From Streptomyces sp. NBC_01454 (lineage in GTDB: Bacteria > Actinomycetota > Actinomycetes > Streptomycetales > Streptomycetaceae): a DNA stretch of 64,000 nt. The stretch is taken from positions 7,998,001-8,062,000 of the forward strand of contig NZ_CP109460.1 in assembly GCF_036227565.1 (NCBI RefSeq), given 5' to 3'. Below are positions 33,960 through 42,527 of this stretch, in pieces. Within the stretch, counting starts at the first letter, position 1. Every line of letters starts with the position of its first letter. The notes below the pieces were generated by a model that ran no database searches, was not told where the DNA came from, and saw only the letters and a list, made by a program, of their open reading frames with translations. The translations under genes were made by a program, and so were the position numbers.

Positions 33960-35753
33960 ATGCCCACACCCCCCGCGGACGCCACCGCTTCCGGCACGCC
34001 GAGTCCTTCACGCCGTCGTGTGCTGGCCGCGATGGCAGCCGCGCTCCCCGCCGCGGGCCTGCCCGCCCCGTCCGCGCGTGCCTCGGCGGCGCCTGCCGCC
34101 GGCGCGCTGCCGGGCGGGGGCGACCTCGGCCCCCAGGTGCTGGTCTTCGATCCCGGTACGCCCGGCATCCAGGGCAAGCTCGACGAGATCTTCAAGCGGC
34201 AGGAGTCGGCCCAGTTCGGCGACGGGCGGTACGCACTGCTCTTCAAGCCGGGCACGTACAGCGGCCTGAACGCCCAGCTCGGCTTCTACACGTCGATCGC
34301 GGGGCTCGGACTCTCGCCCGACGACACGACGTTCCTCGGCGATGTGACCGTCGACGCCGGGTGGTTCGACGGCAATGCCACGCAGAACTTCTGGCGTTCG
34401 GCGGAGAACCTCGCGCTCCGTCCGGCCAACGGCACCAACCGGTGGGCCGTGGCGCAGGCGGCGCCCTTCCGGCGGATGCACGTCAAGGGCGGACTGAATC
34501 TGGCGCCCGACGGCTACGGCTGGGCCAGCGGCGGCTATATCGCCGACAGCCGGATCGACGGCACCGTGAGCCCCTACTCGCAGCAGCAGTGGTACACCCG
34601 CGACAGCTCGGTGGGCGGCTGGTCCGGTGCCGTCTGGAACATGGTGTTCTCGGGAGTCGAGGGAGCACCCGCACAGAGCTTCCCCGACCCGCCGTACACC
34701 ACCCTCGACACCACACCGGTCTCCCGCGAAAAGCCCTTCCTGCATCTCGACGGGGCCGACCTCAAGGTCTTCCTGCCCGAGAAGCGTGTCCAGGCCCGCG
34801 GCACCACCTGGGGCAACGGCACACCGAGAGGCGAGTCGATTCCCCTCGACCGGTTCTACGTGGCCAAGCCGGGGGTCGACGCCGCGACCCTCAACGCCGC
34901 ACTGGCCCAGGGCCTCAACCTGCTGCTCACACCCGGGATTTACCACGTCGACCAACCCCTCGCCGTGACGCGCGCGAACACCGTGGTCCTGGGCCTGGGT
35001 TACGCGACCCTGGTGCCGGACAACGGGGTGACGGCCCTGAAGGTCGCCGACGTCGACGGAGTGCGGCTCGCCGGATTCCTCCTCGACGCCGGCCCGGCCA
35101 ACTCGGCCACGCTGCTGGAGGTCGGCCCCGAAGGGGCATCGGCTGATCACGCCGCGAATCCGACGACGGTTCAGGACGTGTTCCTCCGGATCGGCGGGGC
35201 GGGCCCCGGCAAGGCGACGACCGGCATGGTGATCAACAGCAACCACACCATCGTCGATCACACCTGGGTCTGGCGGGCCGACCACGGGGACGGCGTGGGC
35301 TGGGAGACCAACCGGGCCGACTACGGGGTCCGCGTCAACGGCGACGACGTACTGGCCACCGGTCTCTTCGTCGAGCACTTCAACAAGTACGACGTCGAGT
35401 GGCGCGGCGAACGGGGGCGGACGGTCTTCTTCCAGAACGAGAAGGCGTATGACGCGCCCGACCAGGCCGCGGTGCAGAACGGCAGCACCAAGGGGTACGC
35501 CGCGTACAAGATCGCCGACGAGGTGACCACGCACGAAGGCTGGGGGCTGGGCAGCTACTGCTATTACGTCGTGGATCCCACGATCCGCCAGGACCACGGC
35601 TTCGAGGCACCGGCCAGGCCGGGGGTGAGGTTCCACGGCCTGCTGGTGGTGTCCCTCGGGGGCAAGGGCCAGTACGAGCACGTGATCAACGGCATCGGCG
35701 CCGCCACCTCGGGCACCTCGACGGTGCCGTCGACGGTGGTCTCCTCCCCCTGA
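33960..35753 (+). CDS. Tat-exported right-handed beta-helix protein
   Basis: A 597-residue protein with a Tat signal SRRRVLAAMAAALPAAGLP and a long beta-helix-like body: the LLLTPGIYHVDQPLAVTRANTVVLGLGYATLVPDNG segment (parallel strands), NSNHTIVDHTWVWRADHGDG, GLFVEHFNKYDVEWRGE and FFQNEKAYD. Such proteins are often called 'adenylyl cyclase' or 'coagulation factor 5/8'-like by automatic transfer; I see neither, and a carbohydrate-degrading role (pectate-lyase-like fold) is more plausible but unproven. ATG 33960 (CAGGAGAG upstream). Confidence 0.78.
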   Translation: MPTPPADATASGTPSPSRRRVLAAMAAALPAAGLPAPSARASAAPAAGALPGGGDLGPQVLVFDPGTPGIQGKLDEIFKRQESAQFGDGRYALLFKPGTYSGLNAQLGFYTSIAGLGLSPDDTTFLGDVTVDAGWFDGNATQNFWRSAENLALRPANGTNRWAVAQAAPFRRMHVKGGLNLAPDGYGWASGGYIADSRIDGTVSPYSQQQWYTRDSSVGGWSGAVWNMVFSGVEGAPAQSFPDPPYTTLDTTPVSREKPFLHLDGADLKVFLPEKRVQARGTTWGNGTPRGESIPLDRFYVAKPGVDAATLNAALAQGLNLLLTPGIYHVDQPLAVTRANTVVLGLGYATLVPDNGVTALKVADVDGVRLAGFLLDAGPANSATLLEVGPEGASADHAANPTTVQDVFLRIGGAGPGKATTGMVINSNHTIVDHTWVWRADHGDGVGWETNRADYGVRVNGDDVLATGLFVEHFNKYDVEWRGERGRTVFFQNEKAYDAPDQAAVQNGSTKGYAAYKIADEVTTHEGWGLGSYCYYVVDPTIRQDHGFEAPARPGVRFHGLLVVSLGGKGQYEHVINGIGAATSGTSTVPSTVVSSP

Positions 35754-35850
35754 GGAGTCCGGGGGCGGGCGGTGCCGTGGCAGGGGGCCCTGCCGGGCGC
35801 ACCGGGCGGCCCGCCTACCGTAGGGCGCATCTGTTGATGCCTGGAGAGCC

Positions 35851-37272
35851 ATGACCTTCGAAGAATCCGCCTTCGCGGGGCGGATGCCCGCCCGGGCCGG
35901 CGACCTGGCGGTCGAGCGGCACGGAATCGAGCCGGTGCCCGAAAACAACCGCTACGGAAAGCCTGCCCGCCTTTTCACCGTATGGTTCGCGCCCAACCTG
36001 ACCATGACCGGTGTGTTCTCCGGCACGGTCGGCGTGACCCTGGGGCTGGACTTCTGGACGGCGTTCACCGCCATGGTGCTCGGCACGCTCGTCGGTGCGG
36101 TGCCGGCCGCCTACCTCGGCACCTGGGGCAGCCGGACCGGGACGGGACAGCTGCCGCTGTCGCGGCTGGCCTTCGGGCGTGGCGTGGCGCTGCCCGGCAT
36201 CATGCAGTGGCTCTCCTCCGTCGCCTGGGACGCGCTCATCGGCCTCTTCGGCGGTGAGGCGCTGGCCCAGCTGCTCGGCTGGCCGTTCTGGCTCGGTGCG
36301 CTGGTGATCCTGCTGCTCCAGGGTGCGGTCGGCGTCTTCGGCTACGAAGCGCTCCACCGGCTCCAAACGGTGATGACCTTCGTGCTGGGCGCCGCCTTCC
36401 TGGTCCTCGGCGCCAAGCTGCTGTCCGGTGTGCCGCTTCCCCTGCACGGGTCCGCGCACGGCGCCGACCGCCTCGGCGCCTTCGTCCTGACCAGCACCAT
36501 CGCGCTGAGTCTGGCCGTCTCGTGGGCCCCCTACGCCTCGGACTTCAGCCGCTATCTGCCCCGTACGACGTCCGGGCCCCGGATGTTCTGGTACTCCCTG
36601 CTCGGCATGGTGCTGTCCTTCGCCTGGGTGCAGGCGCTCGGCCTGTGGGGCGCGGCGCTGTTCACCGACCAGACCGCCGCCGGGGTGCACAAACTGCTGG
36701 GCGGCGGCGCGCTCGGCGCCTTCGGTCTGCTGGCCATCGCGGCCGCCGCGGTGTGCAGCAACGCCATGAACGACTACAGCGGCTCGCTGGCGCTCCAGAC
36801 GGCCGGCATCCGGGTGCCGCGGCCACTCGCCGCGGCCGCCGCGGCCGCACTCGGCTTTCTGCTGGTGCTGTGGCTGCACGACGCGGACACCACGGTGCGC
36901 TTCCAGAACCTGCTGCTGTTCGTGGGCTACTGGATCCCCGGATTCGTGGGCATCGTGCTGGTCGACGCGCGACTGCGGGCCAGGGCCCGGCAGGGTGCGC
37001 CGATCGACGTCGAGGCCGAGTTCGCCCGCCCTCAGCCGTGGTGGCCCGCCTGTGTCGCCTTCGTGGTCGCCTTCGCCGCGGCGGTGCCGTTCATGGACAC
37101 CACCCTGTTCGTCGGTCCGGTCGCGGCCGCGCTGCACGGTGCCGATATCGCCTACTACGTTGCCTTCCTGGTCTCCGTCGCGGTCTATCTGCCGCTGCGG
37201 CTTGTGCTGTCTGCGCGTACGGCCGGGCCCGCTCTGACCAGCGACGGACGGCCGGTGGATCGAAGGATGTAG
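35851..37272 (+). CDS. NCS1-family purine/cytosine (or related) permease
   Basis: A 473-residue transporter with about 12 membrane helices. N-terminal GIEPVPENNRYGKPARLFTVWFAPNL is the family entry signature (E..P...R..p...F..WF..N). The conserved GTWGSRTGTGQLPLSRLAFG, SLAVSWAPYASDFSRYLP and CSNAMNDYSGSLALQ regions follow. NCS1 carriers take up nucleobases, hydantoins or thiamine precursors by cation symport. Begins 97 bases after the beta-helix gene. Confidence 0.93.
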   Translation: MTFEESAFAGRMPARAGDLAVERHGIEPVPENNRYGKPARLFTVWFAPNLTMTGVFSGTVGVTLGLDFWTAFTAMVLGTLVGAVPAAYLGTWGSRTGTGQLPLSRLAFGRGVALPGIMQWLSSVAWDALIGLFGGEALAQLLGWPFWLGALVILLLQGAVGVFGYEALHRLQTVMTFVLGAAFLVLGAKLLSGVPLPLHGSAHGADRLGAFVLTSTIALSLAVSWAPYASDFSRYLPRTTSGPRMFWYSLLGMVLSFAWVQALGLWGAALFTDQTAAGVHKLLGGGALGAFGLLAIAAAAVCSNAMNDYSGSLALQTAGIRVPRPLAAAAAAALGFLLVLWLHDADTTVRFQNLLLFVGYWIPGFVGIVLVDARLRARARQGAPIDVEAEFARPQPWWPACVAFVVAFAAAVPFMDTTLFVGPVAAALHGADIAYYVAFLVSVAVYLPLRLVLSARTAGPALTSDGRPVDRRM

Positions 37273-37400
37273 TCCGTGGTCGCGGTAGATCGTGCTGCGG
37301 GACGGTTTGACGTGCCGTCCGTTCCCCGCGTGCCGGAGTGCGGCTTTCATGGCCGAAGCCGGAGGCACACGAAGGCCTCGGCGGCCTGGGGGGAGCGGGG

Positions 37401-38315
37401 ATGGCGGCAAGCTCGGATTCGGTGACGGAAGCGGCCCGGGGATCCGCCGTGCGGGCCTGGGGGAGGGCGCTGCTCGGTGGTGCGGTGATGGCGGGGGCGC
37501 TGGGAGCGGGGAACGCCCTGGGCGGGGCGCTCGTCCGCACGGTCGGTGCGGAGGGGTATCTGCGGCAGCTGCTGCCCGCCGTACTGGTGAGCGCGCTGGC
37601 CGTCCCCGTCGTGCTGCTGTTGCGGGCCGGCCGGCCGGCAGGGCGGCGTCCACTGGGGCTCGGCCCCCCGTCCTCGGCGCCCCGTGGGTTCCTCCGCGGC
37701 CTGGCCGTCACCGTGTCCTGTGCCGTCGCCGTCCTCGGTGCCGGTACCGCGCTCGGGTGGGTGCGCTGGTCCGAGCCGGACCCGGCGGCCCTTACGTCGT
37801 TCCTGGCCGGCAACGCCGTGGTGGCCGTGCTGCTGGAGGCGCTGCCGGAGGAGGTGACGCTGCGGGGCCTTGCCTGGGTCTCGTTGCGCGACCGGTTCGG
37901 CGGGGTGCTTTCGGCTCTGGGGACGACGGCGGTGTTCCTGCTGGTGCCGGCGGCCTCCACGGTGGTGCAGGCCGGGGTGTCCCGTGCCGTGGGCGTGGCC
38001 GCTCCGCCGGTGGGCCTGGCTCCCGCGGGCCAGGACCCCGTTGCCTACGCGGTCCTGCTCTTCGTCTTCGGGCTGACCCTGGTGGCCGCACGGACGGCAC
38101 CGGGCCCCGCACCGCTGTGGGCGGCGATCGGCACCCACGTGGTCTTCCTGAGCGTCAATCGCGTCGTGTTCGAGGGCGCGGCGCGTGGCACGGGCTGGTC
38201 GGCGGAGGTCGGAGCGGACCACTCCGCGGTCCTGGTCCTCGGATACCTGGCGGCCACCGCGATGATCTTCGTGGGGGTGCGGGTGGTGTCGGCCCGGGGG
38301 AGGGGGCGGGGGTAA
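37401..38315 (+). CDS. CPBP-family intramembrane protease-like protein
   Basis: A 304-residue membrane protein with about eight helices. The key segment EALPEEVTLRGLAWVSLRDRFG carries the EExxxR glutamate pair of CPBP (CAAX-processing/bacteriocin-processing) proteases, and the later GTHVVFLSVNRVV carries the helix with a catalytic-type His and Asn. It is more divergent than typical CAAX proteases. ATG 37401 with GGGAGCGGGG upstream. Confidence 0.82.
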   Translation: MAASSDSVTEAARGSAVRAWGRALLGGAVMAGALGAGNALGGALVRTVGAEGYLRQLLPAVLVSALAVPVVLLLRAGRPAGRRPLGLGPPSSAPRGFLRGLAVTVSCAVAVLGAGTALGWVRWSEPDPAALTSFLAGNAVVAVLLEALPEEVTLRGLAWVSLRDRFGGVLSALGTTAVFLLVPAASTVVQAGVSRAVGVAAPPVGLAPAGQDPVAYAVLLFVFGLTLVAARTAPGPAPLWAAIGTHVVFLSVNRVVFEGAARGTGWSAEVGADHSAVLVLGYLAATAMIFVGVRVVSARGRGRG

Positions 38316-38881
38316 TGGGGCCTGCTGGAACGCGGGCTATCCAGAATGGTGAGTTGTAGCCGCTATGCAGGATTTGTCCATATTCGGTGTCCGGCGGGAC
38401 GGTGGTCTCGCGTGGGCGCGGCCCGAGGTTGTTGCCGTCGCCGTGCGTATCCCGTCTCTGCGGATGCCGTCCGTGCGGGTACGGTGCGCCTCCGGGAGGG
38501 GTGGAGCCCTGTGCGGAAGACTTTCCCGCGGTCGTGGAACGGCCGGAATTTCACCGCCCTTACCCGACGCCCCGTGAAGCAAACCAGGGGATTTCCCGAT
38601 TGCTGAGGGTGGAATCGGGCACGCGAATGTCCGGAGGATGATGACAGTGGCTCCCTTCGGTGAGCTGATGTGCCGTATGGCTTCCGCCCCCTCGGGGTGT
38701 TCCGTGGCGCCGTGGCCGTCGTTGTCCGCCCGGACGAGAGCGGGTTCGAGCTGATCTTTCCGAACCCTCGCGACGAGCGCACCATTTCGTCCGACATCAA
38801 AGATATGTGGTTGATACCCCGGGAAGAGGGCACGCTTTCCGGTCTGAAGGAAACACGACGCGATACGAGGTGAGCTTTATC
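38316..38881. other. Intergenic region, only a doubtful small ORF
   Basis: About 565 bases before the regulatory ATPase. A GTG-started 67-residue frame at 38670-38873 ends just 8 bases before the ATPase start and has a moderately protein-like sequence (PDESGFELIFPNPRDERT), but no known family; it may be only a leader. No operator recognised. Confidence 0.4.
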
Positions 38882-39388
38882 ATGAGCACCGCTGAGGCTC
38901 CGCGTACGGTCACCGCGTCGCCGGTGCTGGAGCTTCAACTGGACTGCCATTCCGAAGCCGTCGGTCCCGCGCGGCACCTCGTGGGCGCGTACATGGCGCG
39001 CCTGGAGCCCTCCGTGGAGAGGGAAACGCGGGAGGCGGTGATTCTGGTCGTCTCCGAACTGGTCACCAATGCCGTGCGGCACGCGGGCGGCAAGAGCTGC
39101 ACGCTGCGGCTGCTGGCGGACCCGGAAACAATCATGGTGTCCGTGGGCGATACCAGCCCTGTGCTGCCCCGCCCCCGCACTCCCGACGTCACGGGAGAAG
39201 GCGGCGGGTTCGGCTGGTCGATGGTCTGTCGTATCGCGACAACCGTCGAGGTCAGCAGGGGGCCGAGCGGGAAGACCGTGACCGCGACCATCCCCCGTGA
39301 GGTGGGGCGGACGGGTTCCGGCCAGTCGGCGGACGCCGCGCCGCGGCCCGCCAGCACCGCCGTCCGGCGCGGCGGTCGCCGGGGCTGA
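38882..39388 (+). CDS. Anti-sigma-factor-type HATPase (RsbW-like ATP-binding protein)
   Basis: A 168-residue protein with the GHKL ATPase fold: EAVILVVSELVTNAVRHAGG (N box), VSVGDTSPVLPRPR (variant of the D/GxG box) and GEGGGFGWSMVCRIATTVEV (G2 box). It has no histidine-kinase dimer part. In Streptomyces such small ATPases act in sigma or partner-switch regulation. GAGGTGAG is 7 bases before ATG 38882; the C-terminal 25 residues are an Arg-rich tail. Confidence 0.9.
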   Translation: MSTAEAPRTVTASPVLELQLDCHSEAVGPARHLVGAYMARLEPSVERETREAVILVVSELVTNAVRHAGGKSCTLRLLADPETIMVSVGDTSPVLPRPRTPDVTGEGGGFGWSMVCRIATTVEVSRGPSGKTVTATIPREVGRTGSGQSADAAPRPASTAVRRGGRRG

Positions 39389-39859
39389 CCGCCCCATTCG
39401 CCGGCTGATCAGCCGGCCGGACGGGCGATGAGGCGGCCCATTCGACAGCGCCCGGCTTGTCGTCAGCCCCGCATGCGGAAGCCGGCCACCTGATGGGCAG
39501 TCGGGATATTCTCCCGTCCCGGTCCCCCGTCTCCCGTCTCTTCTCTCCCCTCTCCCCTCTCCTCTCTCCTCTCTCCTCTCTCCTCTCTCCCGTCGTTCGG
39601 GAGATCACCGTCGACCGAGGTGTCACGAGTGCGCGAAACCCGCTTGAGGGGCGGCGGCGTCCGGTCGTCCGAATTCCCTGACGGTGAAATCTGCCGCGGA
39701 CCGAACGGTGTCGTAGCCGAGCGAAACCGGGGACGGTCAACCACCCGGCAGGGTCGCCCAGTTACCCAGAGCAGGTAATTCCTCACCCGACAAGCCGGCG
39801 AATGCCTTTCCCGCGCATTCCCTGAGCGTGCCATCACCGGGAACTGAGCTCTCAGGAGT
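39389..39859. other. Intergenic region with palindrome and polypyrimidine tract
   Basis: About 470 bases between convergent genes. An 18-base perfect palindrome (39400-39417, GCCGGCTGATCAGCCGGC) lies just after the ATPase stop and could act as terminator. The polypyrimidine tract follows at 39537. No gene seen. Confidence 0.5.
39537..39591 (+). repeat. Polypyrimidine tract with CTCTCCT units
   Basis: Fifty-five uninterrupted C/T bases, mostly tandem copies of CTCTCCT. Such mirror-like pyrimidine tracts can form triplex DNA. It lies between the convergent ATPase and fabV genes. Confidence 0.92.
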
Positions 39860-41068
39860 TCAGGAAGTGGTGTCCGGCCAGGGGATCTGCGTGGCCGTGG
39901 GGGCGCTGTAGTCGACGCCGGGCACCGCGAAGCCGTAGAGCCGCTGGACCTCGGCGTGGAACCAGTCGAGGTCGGCGAGACGGGTGATGGTCTCGGTGGT
40001 GGCCGTCTCCCACCGCTCGGTGACGGCGGCCTGGACCGCACTGTTGAGCTCCCAGGCGTCGAGCCGTACCCGGCCGTCCTCGTCGACATCGAGCGGCCGG
40101 ACGCCCGTGAGCTGGTCCCACAGATCGGCCAGCTGGGCGATCGGCGGGACCATGCCCTCGCCGAGGGCGCCGCGCAGCAGGCCCACATAGAGCGCGATGC
40201 CCGGGATGGCGGTGGAGGACTGGGTGACCGCGGCCCCGTTGACGGAGGTCACCGCGCGACCACGGACCAGCTTGTCCAGGCGCTCGTTGAGCCTACGGGC
40301 GGTCGCCTCCAGGTGGGACTTGGCGGCGCCGATGGTGCCCTGCCGGTAGATACCGTCCGTCAGCGGGGATCCGATGTAGGAGAGGGCAGCGGTGGTGAAA
40401 CCGTCGGCGAGCAGACCGCGGTCGGCGAGGTGGCCGACCCACCGCTCCCAGTCCGCGCCGCCCATCACCGCGACCGTCTGCTCGATGTCGTCGCCCTCGG
40501 CCGGCGGGGTCTCCACCATCTTGACCTCCGGCGTCCCCGCCCCGTCGAAGACGAGGGTCTTGGTGCGGTACGCCTCGCCGATGGGCTTGAGGACGGAGGT
40601 GTGGGCGGCACCGGTGTCCGGGTCGGTGCGCCGCGGAGCGGCCACCGAATAGACCAGATGGTCCAGGCGGCCGAAGCGCTCCCGGAGCAGGTCCGCGACC
40701 TGGTCCTTGATCTCGTCGGAGAAGGCGTCGCCGTTGAGGAACACCATCTCGTGACCGTGCCGAAGGGCGAGTTCCGCGGTGGCGGCGGTGCGGTACCAGC
40801 CGGCGGTGGCGGTGCGCCGCTCGGTGGGGGCCTTCTCGAGGCAGACGGCGATGCCGCGGATCCCCGCCCGGGCGAGGCCGGCGATCGTCGCGGCCAGCCC
40901 GTAGCCCGCCGAGGAGCCCACGACGAGAGCCACCGGAGCGGTGTCCGGGACGTGCTCGGGGGAGGGGACGGCCTGCCACATCTCCTCCACCAGGCGTGCG
41001 CAGCCGGCCGGGTGGGAGTCGAGGAAGAGGAAGCCGCGGCTGCGTGGGGTGATGACGCGTTCGCTCAT
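39860..41068 (-). CDS. fabV: Trans-2-enoyl-CoA/ACP reductase FabV
   Basis: A 402-residue enoyl reductase. N-terminal MSERVITPRSRGFLFLDSHPAGC is the FabV start, ALVVGSSAGYGLAATIAGLA the NAD-binding motif (GSSAGYG, not the Rossmann GxGxxG), and HLVYSVAAPRR..P and TAALSYIGS..T..IYRQGTIGAAKSHLE carry the long Tyr-x8-Lys catalytic spacing. FabV replaces or supplements FabI/InhA and is naturally insensitive to triclosan. Length matches the family (about 400). ATG 41068. Actinobacteria usually use InhA-type enzymes, so its presence here is notable. Confidence 0.93.
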   Translation of the reverse strand: MSERVITPRSRGFLFLDSHPAGCARLVEEMWQAVPSPEHVPDTAPVALVVGSSAGYGLAATIAGLARAGIRGIAVCLEKAPTERRTATAGWYRTAATAELALRHGHEMVFLNGDAFSDEIKDQVADLLRERFGRLDHLVYSVAAPRRTDPDTGAAHTSVLKPIGEAYRTKTLVFDGAGTPEVKMVETPPAEGDDIEQTVAVMGGADWERWVGHLADRGLLADGFTTAALSYIGSPLTDGIYRQGTIGAAKSHLEATARRLNERLDKLVRGRAVTSVNGAAVTQSSTAIPGIALYVGLLRGALGEGMVPPIAQLADLWDQLTGVRPLDVDEDGRVRLDAWELNSAVQAAVTERWETATTETITRLADLDWFHAEVQRLYGFAVPGVDYSAPTATQIPWPDTTS

Positions 41069-41777
41069 GACGCACGTCCTTCGGGTCGTCGTGGGGAAGC
41101 GGCGGCCGCCAGGAGCAGGTGTACCGCACCCGGCAAGTCTGCGACCCCGCGTCGGCTCATGATCGGCTCGGCGGGCACAGTAATGCGGGGGTGGTTTTGG
41201 AGGGTTTCCCTCAGTTCGGGGTGGGAGTCGGCCGCTCACCGCGTGGACGGGCCGTTCGGGCCACCCGCGTGGTCGAGGGTCTCCGCCCCCTCCGCCGGAC
41301 GGCGGGACTCCGTGCGGGCCGGCCTGCGGGACTCCAGCCCGTCGCCGAAACGGATGACGCGGCTCTGAACACTCCGTACATGATCACTGGACGGTCCCCT
41401 GCCCCTGATGGTCCTCCCGTGGGACATGCTCGACGCCGCCGGTCTGTTCCGGTGCCGCCAGGGGGCGGACAACTCGGGCCACCGGCTGATGAGTCCGGAG
41501 CTCTGTCCCGCCGGGCGGTGGTTCGGCGAACACGAGCGTCCCGCGGGCTACCTCCGCCCGCAGGACCTCATCAGCTGACCGTTCAACACCTGGTCGTTCG
41601 GCGCGTTGCCGATCCGCACCTTGTCGTTCGGCGCGTTGCCGTTCCGCACCTTGTCGTTCGGTGCTTGGTCGTTCGGCGCCTTGCCCCCGGCAGCCCACCC
41701 CTCCCGGATGTGCGCCGGATCCGGGTCACCGGTCACCCTGCTCTTCCCACAGGGCTCCGCACCGCAGCCGGTCGGGC
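41069..41777. other. Intergenic region with 30-bp repeats
   Basis: About 710 bases between fabV and a small secreted protein, both on the minus strand. One plus-strand frame (41408-41578, 56 residues) has a protein-like sequence (WDMLDAAGLFRCRQ..SGHRLMSPELC) without known family; it may be a fragment. The repeat block follows at 41594. Confidence 0.45.
41594..41683. repeat. 30-bp tandem repeat with half units
   Basis: A 30-base unit starting TCGTTCGGCGCGTTGCCG occurs twice (41594-41653), followed by two 15-base half units (41654-41683). On the minus strand it would read as repeated Asn-Asp-Lys-Val-Arg-like hexads, but there is no supported gene. Confidence 0.85.
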
Positions 41778-41978
41778 TTACTGTCCTTCGGACACCGGGG
41801 TGCCGTCGTTGCCGTTGTCTGCGTGCCAGGACACCGGGGCGTCCTTGCAGGAGTGCGAGTGGCCGGGGACGTGCTGCTCCGATGCGGCCTGTGCGGGGAC
41901 GGTCCCCAACAGGCCGAGGGTGAGTCCGGCACTCGCCCCTGCGATCAGCGACCTCAGTTTTCTGTTGCGATGCCTCAT
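41778..41978 (-). CDS. Small secreted protein, 66 residues
   Basis: A signal peptide (LRSLIAGASAGLTLGLLGTVPAQA, cleavage after AQA) leaves a ~36-residue mature peptide with His and Cys (EQHVPGHSHSCKDAPVSWH). One Cys only, so it could dimerise or bind metal with the three His. ATG 41978 with a purine-rich stretch upstream. Family unknown. Confidence 0.6.
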   Translation of the reverse strand: MRHRNRKLRSLIAGASAGLTLGLLGTVPAQAASEQHVPGHSHSCKDAPVSWHADNGNDGTPVSEGQ

Positions 41979-42527
41979 CTGCGTTCTCCCCCTTGCGGAT
42001 TCCTCTGTGTCCGGTCAGTGGGCAGCGGTGGCGCACGAGCTCCCTGCGGCCCGTGCACGTCTGCCCGAGCACTGCGTGGTCGCGCCGGTCGTCGTCGGCC
42101 GAGGGACGGGAACACCGCACCCTCGGCCGAGTACCGCTCCACTCAGCAAACGCTCCGCTGATCAACGAGCGATAAACGTGGCGCCGGTGGGCGGCGGTAT
42201 CCAGCCGTCGTCGGCGCCGGAGCCCTTCAGGCGCAGGAAAACCGTGAACACGTAGGCGGTGAGCGGCAGTTGGAGGGGGTGTCTCGGATGCCGGCCGCCC
42301 GCCGGGGGCCGGCGGCCGGGCACCGTTGCGGAACCGCCTGCGGCGTCGAAGCGGCCCGTCGCGCACGGGGGCCTTCCTGCGGGTCCGGAGGGGAAGATTG
42401 TTTCCCCGGCAGGAAGCGGAGCGTGATGAAACCGATAGCAACACAATTCGTGAAGGGTATGTGAAAGTTGGACTGACGCGTGGCACACTCCCTTCACCGG
42501 TCGCGAGCGACGAGGGGGGCGAGCGGG
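41979..42527. other. Intergenic region, possible fragment
   Basis: About 550 bases before the XRE gene. The minus strand at 42162-42270 reads LTAYVFTVFLRLKGSGADDGWIPPPTGATFIAR before a stop, natural-looking but without recognised family; possibly a remnant. No other feature seen. Confidence 0.4.

Noticed and set aside
34008..35948. 646-residue minus-strand frame opposite the beta-helix gene
   Set aside because: Shadow of the plus-strand gene; composition Arg/Gly/Val-rich, no ribosome site or known family.
38670..38873. GTG-started 67-residue frame just before the regulatory ATPase
   Set aside because: Protein-like but without known family or a convincing ribosome site; kept only as a possibility in the gap description.
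41408..41578. 56-residue plus-strand frame with natural-looking sequence
   Set aside because: No ribosome site, no known family and surrounded by non-coding sequence; may be a fragment.
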